From an uncultured Selenomonas sp. (GTDB lineage Bacteria; Bacillota; Negativicutes; Selenomonadales; Selenomonadaceae), in contig CAMURM010000110.1 in NCBI GenBank assembly GCA_947097535.1, forward strand, positions 1 through 6,157: a DNA stretch of 6,157 bases, in the 5' to 3' direction. How positions within the stretch are numbered: the first letter of the stretch is position 1; the number at the start of each line of letters is the position of its first letter. The notes beneath the pieces are model-generated. The model saw only the letters and a list, made by a program, of their open reading frames with translations, was not told where the DNA came from and made no database searches. Below, in pieces: positions 5,665-6,157 of this stretch. The position numbers and the translations under genes are program-made.

Positions 5665-6157
5665 ATGGTCAAGCTGCAACAGGAGATGCTTCAGGCTGTG
5701 GAGAAGCCCGCGCGCTACACGGGCGGCGAATGGAACGCGCAGCCGAAGGACTCCGACGCCGTCGCCTGCCGCATCGCACTCGCGATGGCGGACGTCTATG
5801 AGGTCGGCATGTCAAACCTCGGGCTGAAAATTCTCTATGAGATTTTGAACCGCCGCGCTGATGTCGCGGCGGAACGTGTTTATGCCCCGTGGCTCGATAT
5901 GGAAGAGGAGATGCGCCGCCGCCATATACCGCTCTTTTCGCTCGAAACCATGCGCGAGATTTCCTCCTTCGACCTCCTCGGCTTTTCGCTGCAATACGAG
6001 CTTCTCATCACGAACACGCTCAACATGCTCGATCTCGCGTGCATACCGCTTCATGCTGCGGAGCGCACAGAGGCGCATCCCTTCGTCATCGGCGGCGGCC
6101 CCTGCGTATACAATACGGAGCCGATCGCCGACTTCTTCGACTTCTTCGTGCTCGGCG
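5665..6157 (+). CDS. B12-binding-type radical SAM protein, TIGR03960-like (partial, 3' end outside window)
   Basis: The frame is open from ATG 5665 to the window end, giving 164 complete codons of a longer protein. The visible part matches what I recall of the N-terminal region of the uncharacterised TIGR03960 radical SAM family: KPARYTGGEWN (14-24), then MADVYEVGMSNLGLKILYEIL (41-61). ERVYAPWLDMEEEM (70-83), IPLFSLE (88-94) and GFSLQYELLITNTLNMLDLA (106-125) follow, then VIGGGPCVYNTEPIADFFD (141-159). This region resembles a cobalamin-binding Rossmann domain, but no DxHxxG histidine motif is visible, so classic base-off B12 binding is not supported here. The radical SAM CxxxCxxC cluster would lie beyond the window. 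Biological role is unknown. Relatives in Firmicutes often precede a TIGR03936 gene and a ribonuclease G gene, which cannot be checked here. ATG 5665 is chosen because of GGGAGG at 5655-5660. Confidence 0.87.
   Translation, partial: MVKLQQEMLQAVEKPARYTGGEWNAQPKDSDAVACRIALAMADVYEVGMSNLGLKILYEILNRRADVAAERVYAPWLDMEEEMRRRHIPLFSLETMREISSFDLLGFSLQYELLITNTLNMLDLACIPLHAAERTEAHPFVIGGGPCVYNTEPIADFFDFFVLG

Noticed and set aside
5616..5801. Small + strand open frame across the intergenic gap and start of the radical SAM gene
   Set aside because: It has no ribosome binding site and no recognisable product, and it overlaps the clearly conserved radical SAM frame.

Overview
This window looks like a chromosomal cell-shape and division-site locus from a GC-rich, diderm-type Firmicute. 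A member of the Negativicutes, such as Selenomonas or a relative, is the best guess. The guess rests on three things: the strongly G/C-ending codon use, a complete MinC-MinD-MinE set placed between PBP2 and RodA, and a following B12-binding-type radical SAM gene of the TIGR03960 kind, which is common in Firmicutes. No rRNA or marker gene fixes the genus, so this stays an inference.

All genes lie on the + strand and are tightly packed. Positions 1-190 hold the Ala/Pro/Gln-rich C-terminal tail of a protein that is almost certainly MreC; it overlaps mreD (187-687) by an ATGA junction. A short gap carries a GC hairpin with a weak T-rich tail, then a good Shine-Dalgarno for mrdA (PBP2), which most likely starts at TTG 770 and ends at 2587. 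A 101-base gap follows, with an extended -10 promoter (TGATATAAT) whose TG is the first two bases of the mrdA stop codon, plus a GC-rich leader hairpin. Next come minC (2689-3384), minD (3395-4198), minE (4191-4466, overlapping minD by 8 bases) and rodA (4482-5585). A 79-base gap contains a near-perfect 15-base inverted repeat starting inside the rodA stop codon. The window ends within the first 164 codons of the radical SAM gene (5665 onward).

MreC and MreD are membrane parts of the elongasome. RodA is the SEDS glycan polymerase and PBP2 is its partner transpeptidase; together they make side-wall peptidoglycan. MinCDE keeps the FtsZ ring away from the poles. The locus therefore joins elongation machinery and septum placement in one transcription unit or in closely coupled units, with a likely extra promoter serving minCDE-rodA.

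I found no mobile element, CRISPR array, tRNA or rRNA, and no evidence of an entirely new system. The least explained item is the structured RNA-like segment between rodA and the radical SAM gene. There, one six-base segment (5645-5650) can pair either with the rodA stop region or with the Shine-Dalgarno of the next gene.
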